Shown here: piece after piece, positions 22,785 through 31,219 of the stretch
Numbering within the stretch: position 1 is the first letter of the stretch
How the letters are laid out: every line of letters begins with the position of its first letter
Source of the DNA: an uncultured Corynebacterium sp.
Lineage (GTDB): Bacteria > Actinomycetota > Actinomycetes > Mycobacteriales > Mycobacteriaceae
Length of the DNA: 40,688 bases
Direction: 5' to 3'
Assembly: GCF_946221105.1 (NCBI RefSeq)
Contig: NZ_CAMICL010000018.1
Location: 1-40,688, forward strand
Translations under genes and position numbers: made by a program
The notes under the pieces: generated by a model
The model's input: the letters and a program-made list of their open reading frames with translations, nothing else
Databases searched by the model: none
What the model was told of the DNA's origin: nothing

Positions 22785-23420
22785 ATGGCCAACATCGACT
22801 ACACGCTGCTCGGCAACCTGATCGCCGAGCCGTACTTCAAAACCTTCAACTCCGGCAACGCCGTGCTGCGCTTTCGCGTGGCCACCTCGGACGTGAAGAA
22901 AGAAAAGAACGACAACGGCGACGACGTCTGGCGCGACTACAACCAGTTCTACGTCGACGTCGAGTGCTGGGGCCAGCTCGCGGTCAACGCGGGCGCGTCG
23001 CTGCGCAAGGGCTTTCCGGTGATTGTCATCGGCAAGCTGGTCCACGAGTACTGGGAGGGCAAGGACGACAAGGGCGAGCCGGCGCTGCGCTCCAAGACCA
23101 CGCTCAAGGCGCGCCACGTCGCGTTCGATCTTGCGCGCTACCAGGTTAACTCGGTGCGCACGTCCGTCTCCGGCAACACCCTCGACGGCCACGAGATGCC
23201 CAAGGCGATGGACGCCAAGGCGCTGAACAAGAAGCTCAACGGCGAAGACGCCGAAAACGCTGAGCCCAAGAGCGGCTGGGGCAGCTTCTCGGACACGCCG
23301 GAGGTGGAGGAGCGCCGCGTCAGCGCCGAGGACGGGGTCACCCGCACCGACGCCGACACTGACACCGACACAGAGACGGCAGGGGAGGAGCTCGCAGCCA
23401 CCGGCGGCGCCCCGTTCTAG
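22785..23420 (+). CDS. Single-stranded DNA-binding protein paralog
   Basis: A 211-residue protein with an N-terminal OB fold (residues 1-115: IDYTLLGNLIAEPYFKTF, AVLRFRVATSD, FYVDVECWGQLAVNAGASL, GKLVHEYW). The C-terminal half is disordered and acidic, with alternating Asp-Thr (DADTDTDTET). The last residues GGAPF only partly resemble the DDxPF tip through which canonical SSB recruits partners. The position before ettA matches Rv2478c, the secondary mycobacterial SSB. AAAGGGG lies 8 nt before the chosen ATG. The housekeeping ssb (with rpsF) is expected elsewhere. Confidence 0.88.
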   Translation: MANIDYTLLGNLIAEPYFKTFNSGNAVLRFRVATSDVKKEKNDNGDDVWRDYNQFYVDVECWGQLAVNAGASLRKGFPVIVIGKLVHEYWEGKDDKGEPALRSKTTLKARHVAFDLARYQVNSVRTSVSGNTLDGHEMPKAMDAKALNKKLNGEDAENAEPKSGWGSFSDTPEVEERRVSAEDGVTRTDADTDTDTETAGEELAATGGAPF

Positions 23421-23434
23421 TTTTTCGCAGCCTT

Positions 23435-23474
23435 CGCCCCGCCGCTTCAGGTGCGCCTTGGAAGCGGTGGGGCG
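23435..23474 (+). terminator. Hairpin after ssb paralog
   Basis: 14-bp arms (23435-23448 and 23461-23474) pair with a single G-U wobble around a 12-nt loop. There is no T-run afterwards, so it may only attenuate read-through into ettA. Confidence 0.5.
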
Positions 23475-23496
23475 CGCGTGTGCGTCATGTACCCTA

Positions 23497-23519
23497 AGTG
23501 CGGTATTTACCTCCGCACT
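23497..23519 (+). promoter_or_regulatory. ettA leader hairpin
   Basis: AGTGCGG and CCGCACT are perfect 7-bp arms around 9 nt, placed between a likely -10 TACCCT (23490-23495) and the ettA ribosome-binding site AAAGGGGA. The hairpin would begin at or just before the 5' end of the mRNA. It may be an operator or an RNA element. Confidence 0.4.
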
Positions 23520-23536
23520 AACAAAGGGGATTCGTA

Positions 23537-25207
23537 GTGGCTGAGTTCATCTACACGATGAAAAACGTCCGCCGAGCCATCGGCGAGAAGGTCATTCTGG
23601 ACAACGTCACCATGGCGTTTTACCCGGGCGCCAAGATCGGCGTCGTGGGCCCGAACGGCGCCGGTAAGTCGTCGCTGCTGAAGATCATGGCCGGCATCGA
23701 CCAGCCGAACAACGGCGAGGCGTTCCTCCAGCCGGGCGCGTCCGTGGGCATCCTGCTGCAGGAGCCGCCGCTGAACGAGGAAAAGACCGTGCGCGGCAAC
23801 GTTGAGGAGGGCCTCGGCGAGCTGTTTGAGAAGAAGCAGCGCTTCGAGGAAATCGCCGAGGAAATGGCGACGAACTACTCCGACGAGCTCATGGAAGAAA
23901 TGGGCAAGCTGCAGGAAGAGCTCGACGCGGCTGACGCGTGGGAGATCGACTCCAAGATCGAGCAGGCCATGGAGGCACTGCGCTGCCCGCCTTCCGGCGC
24001 ACCGGTGACCAACCTGTCCGGTGGCGAGCGCCGTCGAGTAGCACTTGCGAAACTGCTGCTGAGCGAGCCGGACCTGCTGCTCCTCGACGAGCCGACCAAC
24101 CACCTCGACGCCGAGAGCGTGCTGTGGCTGGAGAAGCACCTGCAGACCTACCCGGGCGCCGTGCTGGCCATTACCCACGACCGCTACTTCCTGGACAACG
24201 TCGCCGAGTGGATCTGCGAGGTCGACCGCGGCAAGCTCTACCCCTACGAGGGCAACTACTCCACCTACCTGGAGAAGAAGGCCGAGCGCCTCGAGGTCGC
24301 CGGCAAGAAGGACCAGAAGCTGCAGAAGCGCCTGAAGAAGGAGCTGGACTGGGTCCGCTCCTCGCCGAAGGCCCGCCAGGCCAAGAACAAGGCCCGTCTG
24401 GAGCGCTACGAGGAGATGGCGGCAGAGGCCGAGCAGTACCGAAAGCTCGACTTCGAGGAAATCCAGATCCCCACCCCGCCGCGCCTGGGCAACAAGGTCG
24501 TCGAGGTGGAGGACCTGAACAAGGGCTTCGACGGCCGCGTGCTGATCAAAGACCTGTCGTTCACCCTGCCGCGCAACGGCATCGTCGGCGTGATCGGCCC
24601 CAACGGTGTGGGTAAGTCCACCCTGTTCAAGACCATCGTTGGCCTGGAGGAGGCCGATTCCGGTTCCGTGGAGGTCGGCGACACCGTCAAGATCTCCTAC
24701 GTGGACCAGAATCGCGAAAACATCGACCCGGAGCAGACCGTCTGGGAGGTCGTCTCCGACGGCCTGGACTACATCCACGTCGGCCAGAACGAGATGCCGT
24801 CGCGCGCCTACCTGTCTGCCTTCGGCTTCAAGGGCCCGGACCAGCAGAAGCCGTCCAAGGTGCTCTCCGGCGGCGAGCGCAACCGCCTGAACCTGGCGCT
24901 GACGCTGAAGCAGGGTGGCAACCTGATCCTGCTGGATGAGCCGACCAACGACCTGGACGTCGAGACGCTTGGCTCGCTGGAAAACGCGCTGCAGGCCTTC
25001 CCGGGCTGCGCCGTGGTGATCTCGCACGACCGCTGGTTCCTGGACCGCACCTGCACCCACATCCTGGCCTGGGAGGGCAACGTGGAAGAGGGCAAGTGGT
25101 TCTGGTTCGAGGGCAACTTCGGCGACTACGAGGCCAACAAGGTCGAGCGCCTCGGCGAAGAGGCCGCGAAGCCGTCGCGCGTCACCCACCGCAAGCTCAC
25201 CCGCTAG
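23537..25207 (+). CDS. ettA: Energy-dependent translational throttle protein EttA (ABC-F ATPase)
   Basis: Ribosome E-site ATPase that gates early elongation according to ATP/ADP. It has 556 residues, the usual EttA length, and no membrane segments. The first nucleotide-binding domain has GPNGAGKSS, LSGGERRRVAL and LLLDEPTNHLD. The charged linker is followed by the second domain with GPNGVGKST, LSGGERNRLNL and LLDEPTNDLD. GTG start with AAAGGGGA upstream. Homologue of Rv2477c; the thioesterase follows 9 nt on. Confidence 0.96.
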   Translation: MAEFIYTMKNVRRAIGEKVILDNVTMAFYPGAKIGVVGPNGAGKSSLLKIMAGIDQPNNGEAFLQPGASVGILLQEPPLNEEKTVRGNVEEGLGELFEKKQRFEEIAEEMATNYSDELMEEMGKLQEELDAADAWEIDSKIEQAMEALRCPPSGAPVTNLSGGERRRVALAKLLLSEPDLLLLDEPTNHLDAESVLWLEKHLQTYPGAVLAITHDRYFLDNVAEWICEVDRGKLYPYEGNYSTYLEKKAERLEVAGKKDQKLQKRLKKELDWVRSSPKARQAKNKARLERYEEMAAEAEQYRKLDFEEIQIPTPPRLGNKVVEVEDLNKGFDGRVLIKDLSFTLPRNGIVGVIGPNGVGKSTLFKTIVGLEEADSGSVEVGDTVKISYVDQNRENIDPEQTVWEVVSDGLDYIHVGQNEMPSRAYLSAFGFKGPDQQKPSKVLSGGERNRLNLALTLKQGGNLILLDEPTNDLDVETLGSLENALQAFPGCAVVISHDRWFLDRTCTHILAWEGNVEEGKWFWFEGNFGDYEANKVERLGEEAAKPSRVTHRKLTR

Positions 25208-25216
25208 GAGCAACCC

Positions 25217-25621
25217 ATGGCTGAGATCCACGTCCACACAATCCCGGTGCGCTGGAGCGACTTCGACCGCTACGGGCACGTGACCAACTCCGCCTACATC
25301 GAGCTCGCCCAGGAGGCGCGCCTGGCGTTCGCGCAGGAGTTCTTCTACTCCCAGGGCCACGAGTTCGTGGTGTTCGTGCGCCGCCTCGAGGTGGATTACG
25401 TCCGTCCGATCCTGCCCAACACCACCGAGGTGACGGTGGAGACGCAGGTGTCCAACGTGGGCAACACGTCGTTCACCACCCGCCAGGAAATCAAGGATGC
25501 CCAGGGCAAGGTCTGCTGCGTCATCGACTGCGTGCAGGTCACGGTGGATACCACCACGACCTCGCCGCGCGAGATCACGCAGAAGGAGATCGGCATCCTG
25601 TCAAAGACGGCCGGGGCCTAA
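25217..25621 (+). CDS. Hotdog-fold acyl-CoA thioesterase
   Basis: A 134-residue protein of the 4-hydroxybenzoyl-CoA thioesterase type. WSDFDRYGHVTNSAYIEL carries the catalytic aspartate and the NxxY segment typical of the family; FVVFVRRLEVDYVRPI is the second strand motif. The substrate is unknown. AGGAG precedes the ATG. Homologue of Rv2475c by position; it sits between ettA and the Rv2474c-like gene, whose GTG follows its stop with no gap. Confidence 0.92.
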   Translation: MAEIHVHTIPVRWSDFDRYGHVTNSAYIELAQEARLAFAQEFFYSQGHEFVVFVRRLEVDYVRPILPNTTEVTVETQVSNVGNTSFTTRQEIKDAQGKVCCVIDCVQVTVDTTTTSPREITQKEIGILSKTAGA

Positions 25622-26248
25622 GTGGTCGAGGTACGCATCGAGCGCGGCGGGCGCGGGCTCACCGCGCTGCTTTCGCGTGCGCTCGCGCTGGACGCCCAGG
25701 CGTCCGCGCGCATTCAAAAGGTGGGCGGGGGCCAGCTCGACGTGTTCGTGACCACGCCGTTTGATGCCATTGCTTCTCGACGCACCTCCGGCACCACCAC
25801 GCACCCTGGCGCCACCGTCAGCGCTCGCGCCATGCTCGACGCGTTGAAGTCCGGCGCGACCGATGTCGGCCCCGCCCGCGACGCCGCCTGGCCCGGGGCC
25901 CTGCCGCCGGCCAGCGGCTTCGTCGCCCGCGAGGAAGTCCCCATCGGCGTCGCCCGCCGCCTGGCCGACGAGGGCCGCAACCTGGCCCGCCAGTTCTCCG
26001 GCCCGGCCGGCCCGCCGCGCTCACTCCTCGACGGGGTAGTGCTCACCGCCGACGCCGACAGCGACAACCCCGTGGAGATCCCCATGCGGATGATCTTCGC
26101 CTGCACCTCGCTCGGGCTGATCCCCGGCTTCGAGGCCCCCGCCGAAATCCCGCGCCACCTGCGCGTTGCCACCTCCGGCAGCTGGGTGCGCCTTGACGCG
26201 CCGTTCGGCTCCGTCTACCGCAGCACCCGCCCCAACCTGCTGTTTTAG
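25622..26248 (+). CDS. Conserved actinobacterial hypothetical (Rv2474c-like)
   Basis: A 208-residue protein with no recognised catalytic motif. It has an N-terminal beta-rich start (VEVRIERGGRGLTALLSRAL), a central proline/alanine-rich stretch (PGALPPASGFVAREEVPIGV) and a C-terminal GSWVRLDAPFGSVYR. The GTG start abuts the thioesterase stop, so it is translationally coupled. The M. tuberculosis neighbour Rv2474c occupies the same place. Its 3' end overlaps the convergent glbO stop by 4 nt. Function unknown. Confidence 0.8.
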   Translation: MVEVRIERGGRGLTALLSRALALDAQASARIQKVGGGQLDVFVTTPFDAIASRRTSGTTTHPGATVSARAMLDALKSGATDVGPARDAAWPGALPPASGFVAREEVPIGVARRLADEGRNLARQFSGPAGPPRSLLDGVVLTADADSDNPVEIPMRMIFACTSLGLIPGFEAPAEIPRHLRVATSGSWVRLDAPFGSVYRSTRPNLLF

Positions 26249-26658
26249 TACGCGCGCGGGCCCTGATTGATCATCATGTAGGCCACGCGCTGCATGTGGT
26301 TCCACATTTGGGCGCGGTAGGCGGGCGGCAGCTCGTCGTCAGTAAATTGCTCCATGGAATTGCCCATGAGCTCCAACCAGCGGTCCGCCTCCGCCTCACC
26401 GATGGCGAACGGGAGGTGGCGCTTGCGCAGCATCGGGTTGCCGCGCTTTTCCTGGAAAATGCGCGGGCCGCCCCAGTACTGCACCAAGAACCAGCGCAGT
26501 CGGTCCTGCGCGCCGTCCCAGTCCTGGTCCGGGTACATCGGGCCGATGAGGTCGTCCTCCTTGACCTGCGTGTAAAAGCCCTCGACGAGGCGGTGGAAGA
26601 ACGCGTCGCCACCGACGGCGTCGTAAAGCGTCTGCTCCTGCTTAGGACCGATCTCCAT
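26245..26658 (-). CDS. glbO: Group II truncated hemoglobin
   Basis: Haem protein linked to oxygen or NO chemistry. The protein has 137 residues with a 2-on-2 globin fold: TLYDAVGGDAFFHRLVEGFYTQV (B helix, Tyr B10), YPDQDWDGAQDRLRWFLVQYWGGP, the proximal histidine in LRKRHLPFAIG, and Trp G8 in ADRWLELM. Lengths and residues match mycobacterial TrHbO. Its start lies inside the 3' end of the mscS gene (17-nt overlap), so it is probably expressed from that transcript. Confidence 0.95.
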   Translation of the reverse strand: MEIGPKQEQTLYDAVGGDAFFHRLVEGFYTQVKEDDLIGPMYPDQDWDGAQDRLRWFLVQYWGGPRIFQEKRGNPMLRKRHLPFAIGEAEADRWLELMGNSMEQFTDDELPPAYRAQMWNHMQRVAYMMINQGPRAY

Positions 26659-27598
26659 TTTGCTCCTTCATCTCTACAAGCACAGAATCCATCGCGGTGA
26701 GCACCACATCCTGCTCGTGCAGCGCCGCCAGAATGCGGTGGTTCAGGTGGCGGGCCACGCCCCACTGCTCGCCCGGCATCGTGGTCACGCTCAGGCGGAA
26801 CGACACGTAGGTCGGATTGAACTCGCTGGGACCCAGCATCGTCGGCGTGCCCATGACCAGATCGCGGATCTCCGGGTCCTGGCACGCGGCGACGGCAGTC
26901 TCCTCGATGACGCGCGAGACCTTGTCCGGATTCGCCATGACCGACACCGGGATCTGCAGACGCGCCGTGGAAAAACGTGCCGAGTGGTTGCCCACCTGCT
27001 CGATATCGCCGTTGCGGATGTGCCACAGGGCGCCGTCGATGTCGCGCAGCGTAGTGATGCGCAGCGACATCTCCTCCACCTCGCCGACAACGTCGCCGAC
27101 CTGGATGGTGTCGCCCACGCCGAACTGGTTCTCAATGAGGATGAACATGCCGGAGAAGAAATCCTTCACCAACGACTGCGCGCCAAAACCGATGGCCACG
27201 CCGACCACACCGGCAGAGGCGATCAGCGGCGCGACGTTCACGCCCAGCTGGTCCAGCACCGCCAGCGCCGCCCACGCCCAAATCACAATCGCGGCGACGG
27301 ACCGGCCCACGTTGCCCAGCGTCTTCATGCGCTGCTGGCGGCGGGCCTCCTGCGCCCGGTACTGCGGGGTGTCCTCGACGGTGGGGGCGATGAACGGGGT
27401 GCGCTCGATGCCGTGGCGGGTGGCGCGGTTGATCACCTTGCGCGCCAGCCAGCTCAGCACCAGCGCGACCACGATGATCAGCAGGATTTTCAGGGGGCGT
27501 TCCACCACGAGTTCGTGGGTGGCTGGGTCGTTCCACCAGTTGGTGACGCCGTCGACGGCCTCGTCGACCTTTTCGGCAGTTTCTGTTTGCGCTTTCAT
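26642..27598 (-). CDS. MscS-family mechanosensitive ion channel
   Basis: A 318-residue membrane channel protecting against hypo-osmotic shock. One N-terminal helix (PLKILLIIVVALVLSWLARK), a second (VAAIVIWAWAALAVLDQLGV), then the pore-lining TM3 ASAGVVGVAIGFGAQSLVKD, the best family mark. The cytoplasmic beta domain follows (GVGDTIQVGDVVGEVEEMSL, WHIRNGDI) with an alpha/beta C-terminus. It lacks the long C-terminal extension of MscCG. TAGACT (27608-27613 on this strand) ends 9 nt before the ATG. glbO is coupled downstream. Confidence 0.93.
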   Translation of the reverse strand: MKAQTETAEKVDEAVDGVTNWWNDPATHELVVERPLKILLIIVVALVLSWLARKVINRATRHGIERTPFIAPTVEDTPQYRAQEARRQQRMKTLGNVGRSVAAIVIWAWAALAVLDQLGVNVAPLIASAGVVGVAIGFGAQSLVKDFFSGMFILIENQFGVGDTIQVGDVVGEVEEMSLRITTLRDIDGALWHIRNGDIEQVGNHSARFSTARLQIPVSVMANPDKVSRVIEETAVAACQDPEIRDLVMGTPTMLGPSEFNPTYVSFRLSVTTMPGEQWGVARHLNHRILAALHEQDVVLTAMDSVLVEMKEQNGDRS

Positions 27599-27663
27599 CG
27601 GGTCCCGAGTCTAGTGCATAAAAATGGCCACGGAATGAACCGCTTGGTCTACTGTTTGCAGAC

Positions 27664-28806
27664 ATGACTGGATTTGCTACCGACGCCATTCACGCCGGAT
27701 ACGAACCCGACAGCCTGTACGGGCCGATCAACACGCCGATCTACGCCTCCACCACGTTCGCCCAGGACGGGCTGGCGGAGCTGCGCGGCGGCTACGAGTA
27801 CACCCGCGTGGGCAACCCCACCGTCACCGCACTGGAAAAGGCGGTCGCGGCGCTGGAGGGCGCCGAGTACGCCGTGGCCTACTCCTCGGGCATGGCGGCT
27901 ATCGACGTCATCCTGCGCATCCTGCTCAAACCCGGCGACCACATCGTCGTGTCCAACGACGCGTACGGCGGCACCTACCGCCTGATCCAGCAAGTGTTCA
28001 CGCAGTGGGGCGTGGAAAACACCGTGGTGGACATGACCAACCCGGAAGAAGTTGCTGACGCCGTGCAGGACAACACCAAGGCCATCTGGGTGGAAACGCC
28101 GACGAACCCGATGCTGGACATCGTGGACATCGAGGCGATCGCCGCCGTGAAAAAGCAGGCCGCGCTGGTGGTGGACAACACCTTTGCTTCGCCATACCTG
28201 CAAAAGCCGTTCGAGCTCGGGGCGGATGTGGTGGTGCACTCCACCACGAAGTACATCGGCGGCCACTCGGACGTCGTCGGCGGCATCGTCTGCGGCGACG
28301 ACTCGCGCGTGCCCGGCTTCCACGAGCAGCTGCGCTTCTTCTTCGGCTGGGTCGGCGCGAACCCCTCGCCGTTCGACACCTACCTCACCGGCCGCGGCCT
28401 GAAGACACTGTCGGTGCGCATGGACAAGCACTGCGACAACGCGGAGGCCGTCGCAAAGTTTCTCGACGCCCAGCCGCAGGTCGCCCGCGTGTGCTACCCG
28501 GGCCTTGAAACCCACCCCGGCCACGACGTCGCGGCGAAGCAGATGACCCGCTTCGGCGGCATGGTCTCCGTGCTGTTCCAGACCACCGAGCAGGCCAAAA
28601 CCTTCTGCAAGTCCACCAAGCTGTTCTGCCTGGCGGAATCCCTTGGCGGCGTGGAGAGCCTGCTCGAGCACCCCGCCACCATGACGCACGTTTCCGTCGC
28701 CGGTTCCGCGCTCGAGGTGCCGGGCGAGCTCGTGCGCATCTCGGTGGGCATCGAGGAGGAGGCCGACCTCATCGCCGACCTCGAGCAGGCGCTTACGCGC
28801 TTGTAG
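27664..28806 (+). CDS. metB: Cystathionine gamma-synthase
   Basis: PLP enzyme joining O-acetyl-homoserine (or succinyl-homoserine) with cysteine to give cystathionine, in methionine synthesis. The protein has 380 residues. YEYTRVGNPTV, AVAYSSGMAAID, VDNTFASPYLQKP and the PLP lysine in HSTTKYIGGHSDVVGG are all present. ESLGGVESL and the C-terminal RISVGIE complete the fold. The alternative, cystathionine gamma-lyase, is close in sequence; length and motifs favour MetB as in corynebacteria. TACTGT (27650-27655) ends 8 nt before the ATG. It overlaps the convergent pepN by 14 nt. Confidence 0.9.
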   Translation: MTGFATDAIHAGYEPDSLYGPINTPIYASTTFAQDGLAELRGGYEYTRVGNPTVTALEKAVAALEGAEYAVAYSSGMAAIDVILRILLKPGDHIVVSNDAYGGTYRLIQQVFTQWGVENTVVDMTNPEEVADAVQDNTKAIWVETPTNPMLDIVDIEAIAAVKKQAALVVDNTFASPYLQKPFELGADVVVHSTTKYIGGHSDVVGGIVCGDDSRVPGFHEQLRFFFGWVGANPSPFDTYLTGRGLKTLSVRMDKHCDNAEAVAKFLDAQPQVARVCYPGLETHPGHDVAAKQMTRFGGMVSVLFQTTEQAKTFCKSTKLFCLAESLGGVESLLEHPATMTHVSVAGSALEVPGELVRISVGIEEEADLIADLEQALTRL

Positions 28807-31186
28807 CGTCGACCTCGCGGTTGCGCACCGCGCGGGCGATGCGGTCCTGGCCCTCCGCGATGACGCGCTTCAACCCGGCAGGGACGTCGCCACCCAGCAG
28901 CGCATTTGCCTTGTCCACGGCCGCCGCGGTGACATCCCAGCGTGGGTACATGCCCTCGAGGGTGCGCTGCGCCATCTCGTTGGTGAGGCGATCCCACAGC
29001 GCAGGCGCGGCGCGGAAGTACTCGTCGGTCAGGCCCTCGAGCCCGTCGTAGGTGAACGTCAGGCCATCCATGAGGTAGCGGGCTTCGAGGTTGGTCAGGT
29101 CGTCTTCGACGAGCTTCTGCCAAGCCCACCGCTTATCGACGACAGCTCTCGCCCGCAGACGCGAAATCGCGCCCTCCGACGTGTTGTCCTGCTCCTTCTC
29201 CGCCGCTTCCAGTGGCAGGGCGCCGGCGGCGATGAGGTTGGTGATGGCCAGCCAGCGCACCTCCTGGTTGTCGGAGCGCTCAAGCAGCTCCTTGAAGTAC
29301 GCGACGGTGTCCTCGGTGGGGGTCAGGCGCGCCAGCGCGCGGTCGAAGATGGCGGCCGGCTCCGCTCCGCGGAAGGCGGCGTTGAGCAGATCCATGCCCT
29401 CGCCCTGCCAGGCGGGGTCGACGTACTGGCGCACCGCCTGCGTTGCCTGCGCCAGCAGGCGCTCCTGCACACTCGGGTGCGTCTCTGCGGCGGCGTGGGC
29501 GGCGACCAGCTTCACAAACTCGCGGGCGGCCAGCTCGCCGTCGCGCACCGATTCCCACAGCGACGACCAAATCACAGTCCGCGCCAACGGATCCTCGATC
29601 TCGCCGATGTGCTCCAGCGCAAACTTTTGGTGCTCCGGTGTCAGGCGCATCTTGGCGTAGGTCAGATCGTCGTCGTTGACAATCGCCAGGTCGTGTTCGA
29701 CGCCGGCGAGCTCCGGGAGCTCGGTGCGTTCGCCGTCGATGTCGGTCTCGATCTGCTTGACGCGGGTGACGGAGGCGTCGACAAGCTTGTAGAGCCCCAC
29801 GCGCACACGGTGCGGGCGCGGATCCTCCTGCAGCACCGCAAAGCCCTCGCCGATCTCCGGGCGCAGCGTCGACGGGCCTGTGGTGCGCAGCCACTTTTCC
29901 GCCCAGCCCGACAGGTCGCGGCCCGACGCCTCCTCGAGCGCGCCCAGCAGGTCGTCGAAGGTGGCGTTGGAGTAGGCGTGGTTGTCGAAGTGGCGCCGCA
30001 CCCCTGCGAAGAACTCCTCGTAGCCCACGTATGCCTGCAGCTGCTTCAGCACGGACGCACCCTTCGCGTAGGTGATGCCGTCGAAGTTCTGCTCCGCGGT
30101 CTCAATGTCCGGCGCGTCCGCCGCAATCGGGTGCGTCGATGGCAGCTGGTCCTGCTGGTACGCCCACGCCTTCTCCACGGACGCGAAAGTGGTCCACGCA
30201 TCCGCGTACTCGCCGATCGCCGTCTGCGCGGTGGCCGCGGACCAGGTGGCGAACGACTCGTTGAGCCACAGGTCGTCCCACCACTGCATGGTCACCAGGT
30301 CGCCGAACCACATGTGCGCCATCTCGTGCAGGATGGTGTCGTTGCGGCGCTCCAGGCGGTACGGGGTGGGCTCGGAGGTGAACACGTACTCGTCGCGGTA
30401 GGTCACGCACCCGACGTGCTCCATCGCGCCCATGTTGTACTCCGGGCAAAACACCTGGTCGTACTTGTCGCCGAACGGGTAGGTGCGCCCGAAGTTGGCG
30501 TGGTAGAAGTCGAAGCCGCCCTTGGTCTGGCGGAAGATGCGCTCCGAATCCATGTGGGGGATCAGGGACGCGCGGGCGTACAGGCCGAGCTCGATGGTGC
30601 GGCCGTCGCCGGCGTCGTAGGTGTCGGTGACTTTTTCAAACTCGCCGGCGCAGATCGCGATGAGGTAGGTCGACAGCGGGTAGTCGATCGTGGTGGTCCA
30701 GGTGGCGGTGCCGTCGCCGTTGTCGGTGCGTTCGACCGCCTCGTTGAGGATCACGGTGTAGCGCTCCGGGGCCTTGACGCTGACGGTGTAGGTGGCCTTC
30801 AGGTCCGGCTGGTCGAAGCCGGCGAACACCTTCATCGCCATCGCCGGCTCGAACTGGGTGTACAGGTAGTCCTTGCCGTCCACCGGGTCGGTGAACTTGT
30901 GCAGGCCCTCGCCGGTGCGGTTGTACGCGTCGTGGGAGGTGACGACCAGCGTGTGGGCGCCGTCGCTAAGCGAAAGCTCCCGTCCTGTCTCCTCGCCGTC
31001 GAGGGTGGCCTCGAAGCCTGCCGCCACCAGGTCGAAGTGGGTGGTGCCCGCCTTCGAATCGAAGTGCACGGTGCTCACCGTGGTGAACTCTTCCGCCCCG
31101 GTGATGTCCACGGCGATGTCGTAGCGGACGTTGGAAATCAGTTCAGCGCGCGCCTGCGCGTCCTTGCGAGTCAGATTAGTCTTCAT
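28793..31186 (-). CDS. pepN: Aminopeptidase N (M1 family)
   Basis: Zinc exopeptidase removing N-terminal residues from peptides. The protein has 797 residues, somewhat shorter than mycobacterial PepN. The zinc motif is HEMAHMWFGD with the third ligand in LWLNESFATW. The exopeptidase motif, normally GAMEN, reads GAMEH here (YNMGAMEHVGCVTY), confirmed on the nucleotide sequence around 30420. The C-terminal helical ERAP1-like domain follows. TAGGCT (31194-31199 on this strand) ends 7 nt before the ATG. It is divergent from the DsbA-like gene across 33 bp, as in Rv2467/Rv2466c. Confidence 0.94.
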   Translation of the reverse strand: MKTNLTRKDAQARAELISNVRYDIAVDITGAEEFTTVSTVHFDSKAGTTHFDLVAAGFEATLDGEETGRELSLSDGAHTLVVTSHDAYNRTGEGLHKFTDPVDGKDYLYTQFEPAMAMKVFAGFDQPDLKATYTVSVKAPERYTVILNEAVERTDNGDGTATWTTTIDYPLSTYLIAICAGEFEKVTDTYDAGDGRTIELGLYARASLIPHMDSERIFRQTKGGFDFYHANFGRTYPFGDKYDQVFCPEYNMGAMEHVGCVTYRDEYVFTSEPTPYRLERRNDTILHEMAHMWFGDLVTMQWWDDLWLNESFATWSAATAQTAIGEYADAWTTFASVEKAWAYQQDQLPSTHPIAADAPDIETAEQNFDGITYAKGASVLKQLQAYVGYEEFFAGVRRHFDNHAYSNATFDDLLGALEEASGRDLSGWAEKWLRTTGPSTLRPEIGEGFAVLQEDPRPHRVRVGLYKLVDASVTRVKQIETDIDGERTELPELAGVEHDLAIVNDDDLTYAKMRLTPEHQKFALEHIGEIEDPLARTVIWSSLWESVRDGELAAREFVKLVAAHAAAETHPSVQERLLAQATQAVRQYVDPAWQGEGMDLLNAAFRGAEPAAIFDRALARLTPTEDTVAYFKELLERSDNQEVRWLAITNLIAAGALPLEAAEKEQDNTSEGAISRLRARAVVDKRWAWQKLVEDDLTNLEARYLMDGLTFTYDGLEGLTDEYFRAAPALWDRLTNEMAQRTLEGMYPRWDVTAAAVDKANALLGGDVPAGLKRVIAEGQDRIARAVRNREVDATSA

Positions 31187-31219
31187 CTGCCGCAGCCTAC
31201 ACGCGCTATCGTGGGCGCC

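Noticed and set aside
29477..31219. Long plus-strand open frame running into the DsbA-like gene
   Set aside because: The upstream 580 codons are the antisense of pepN; the real gene starts at the ATG at 31220, where family homology begins.
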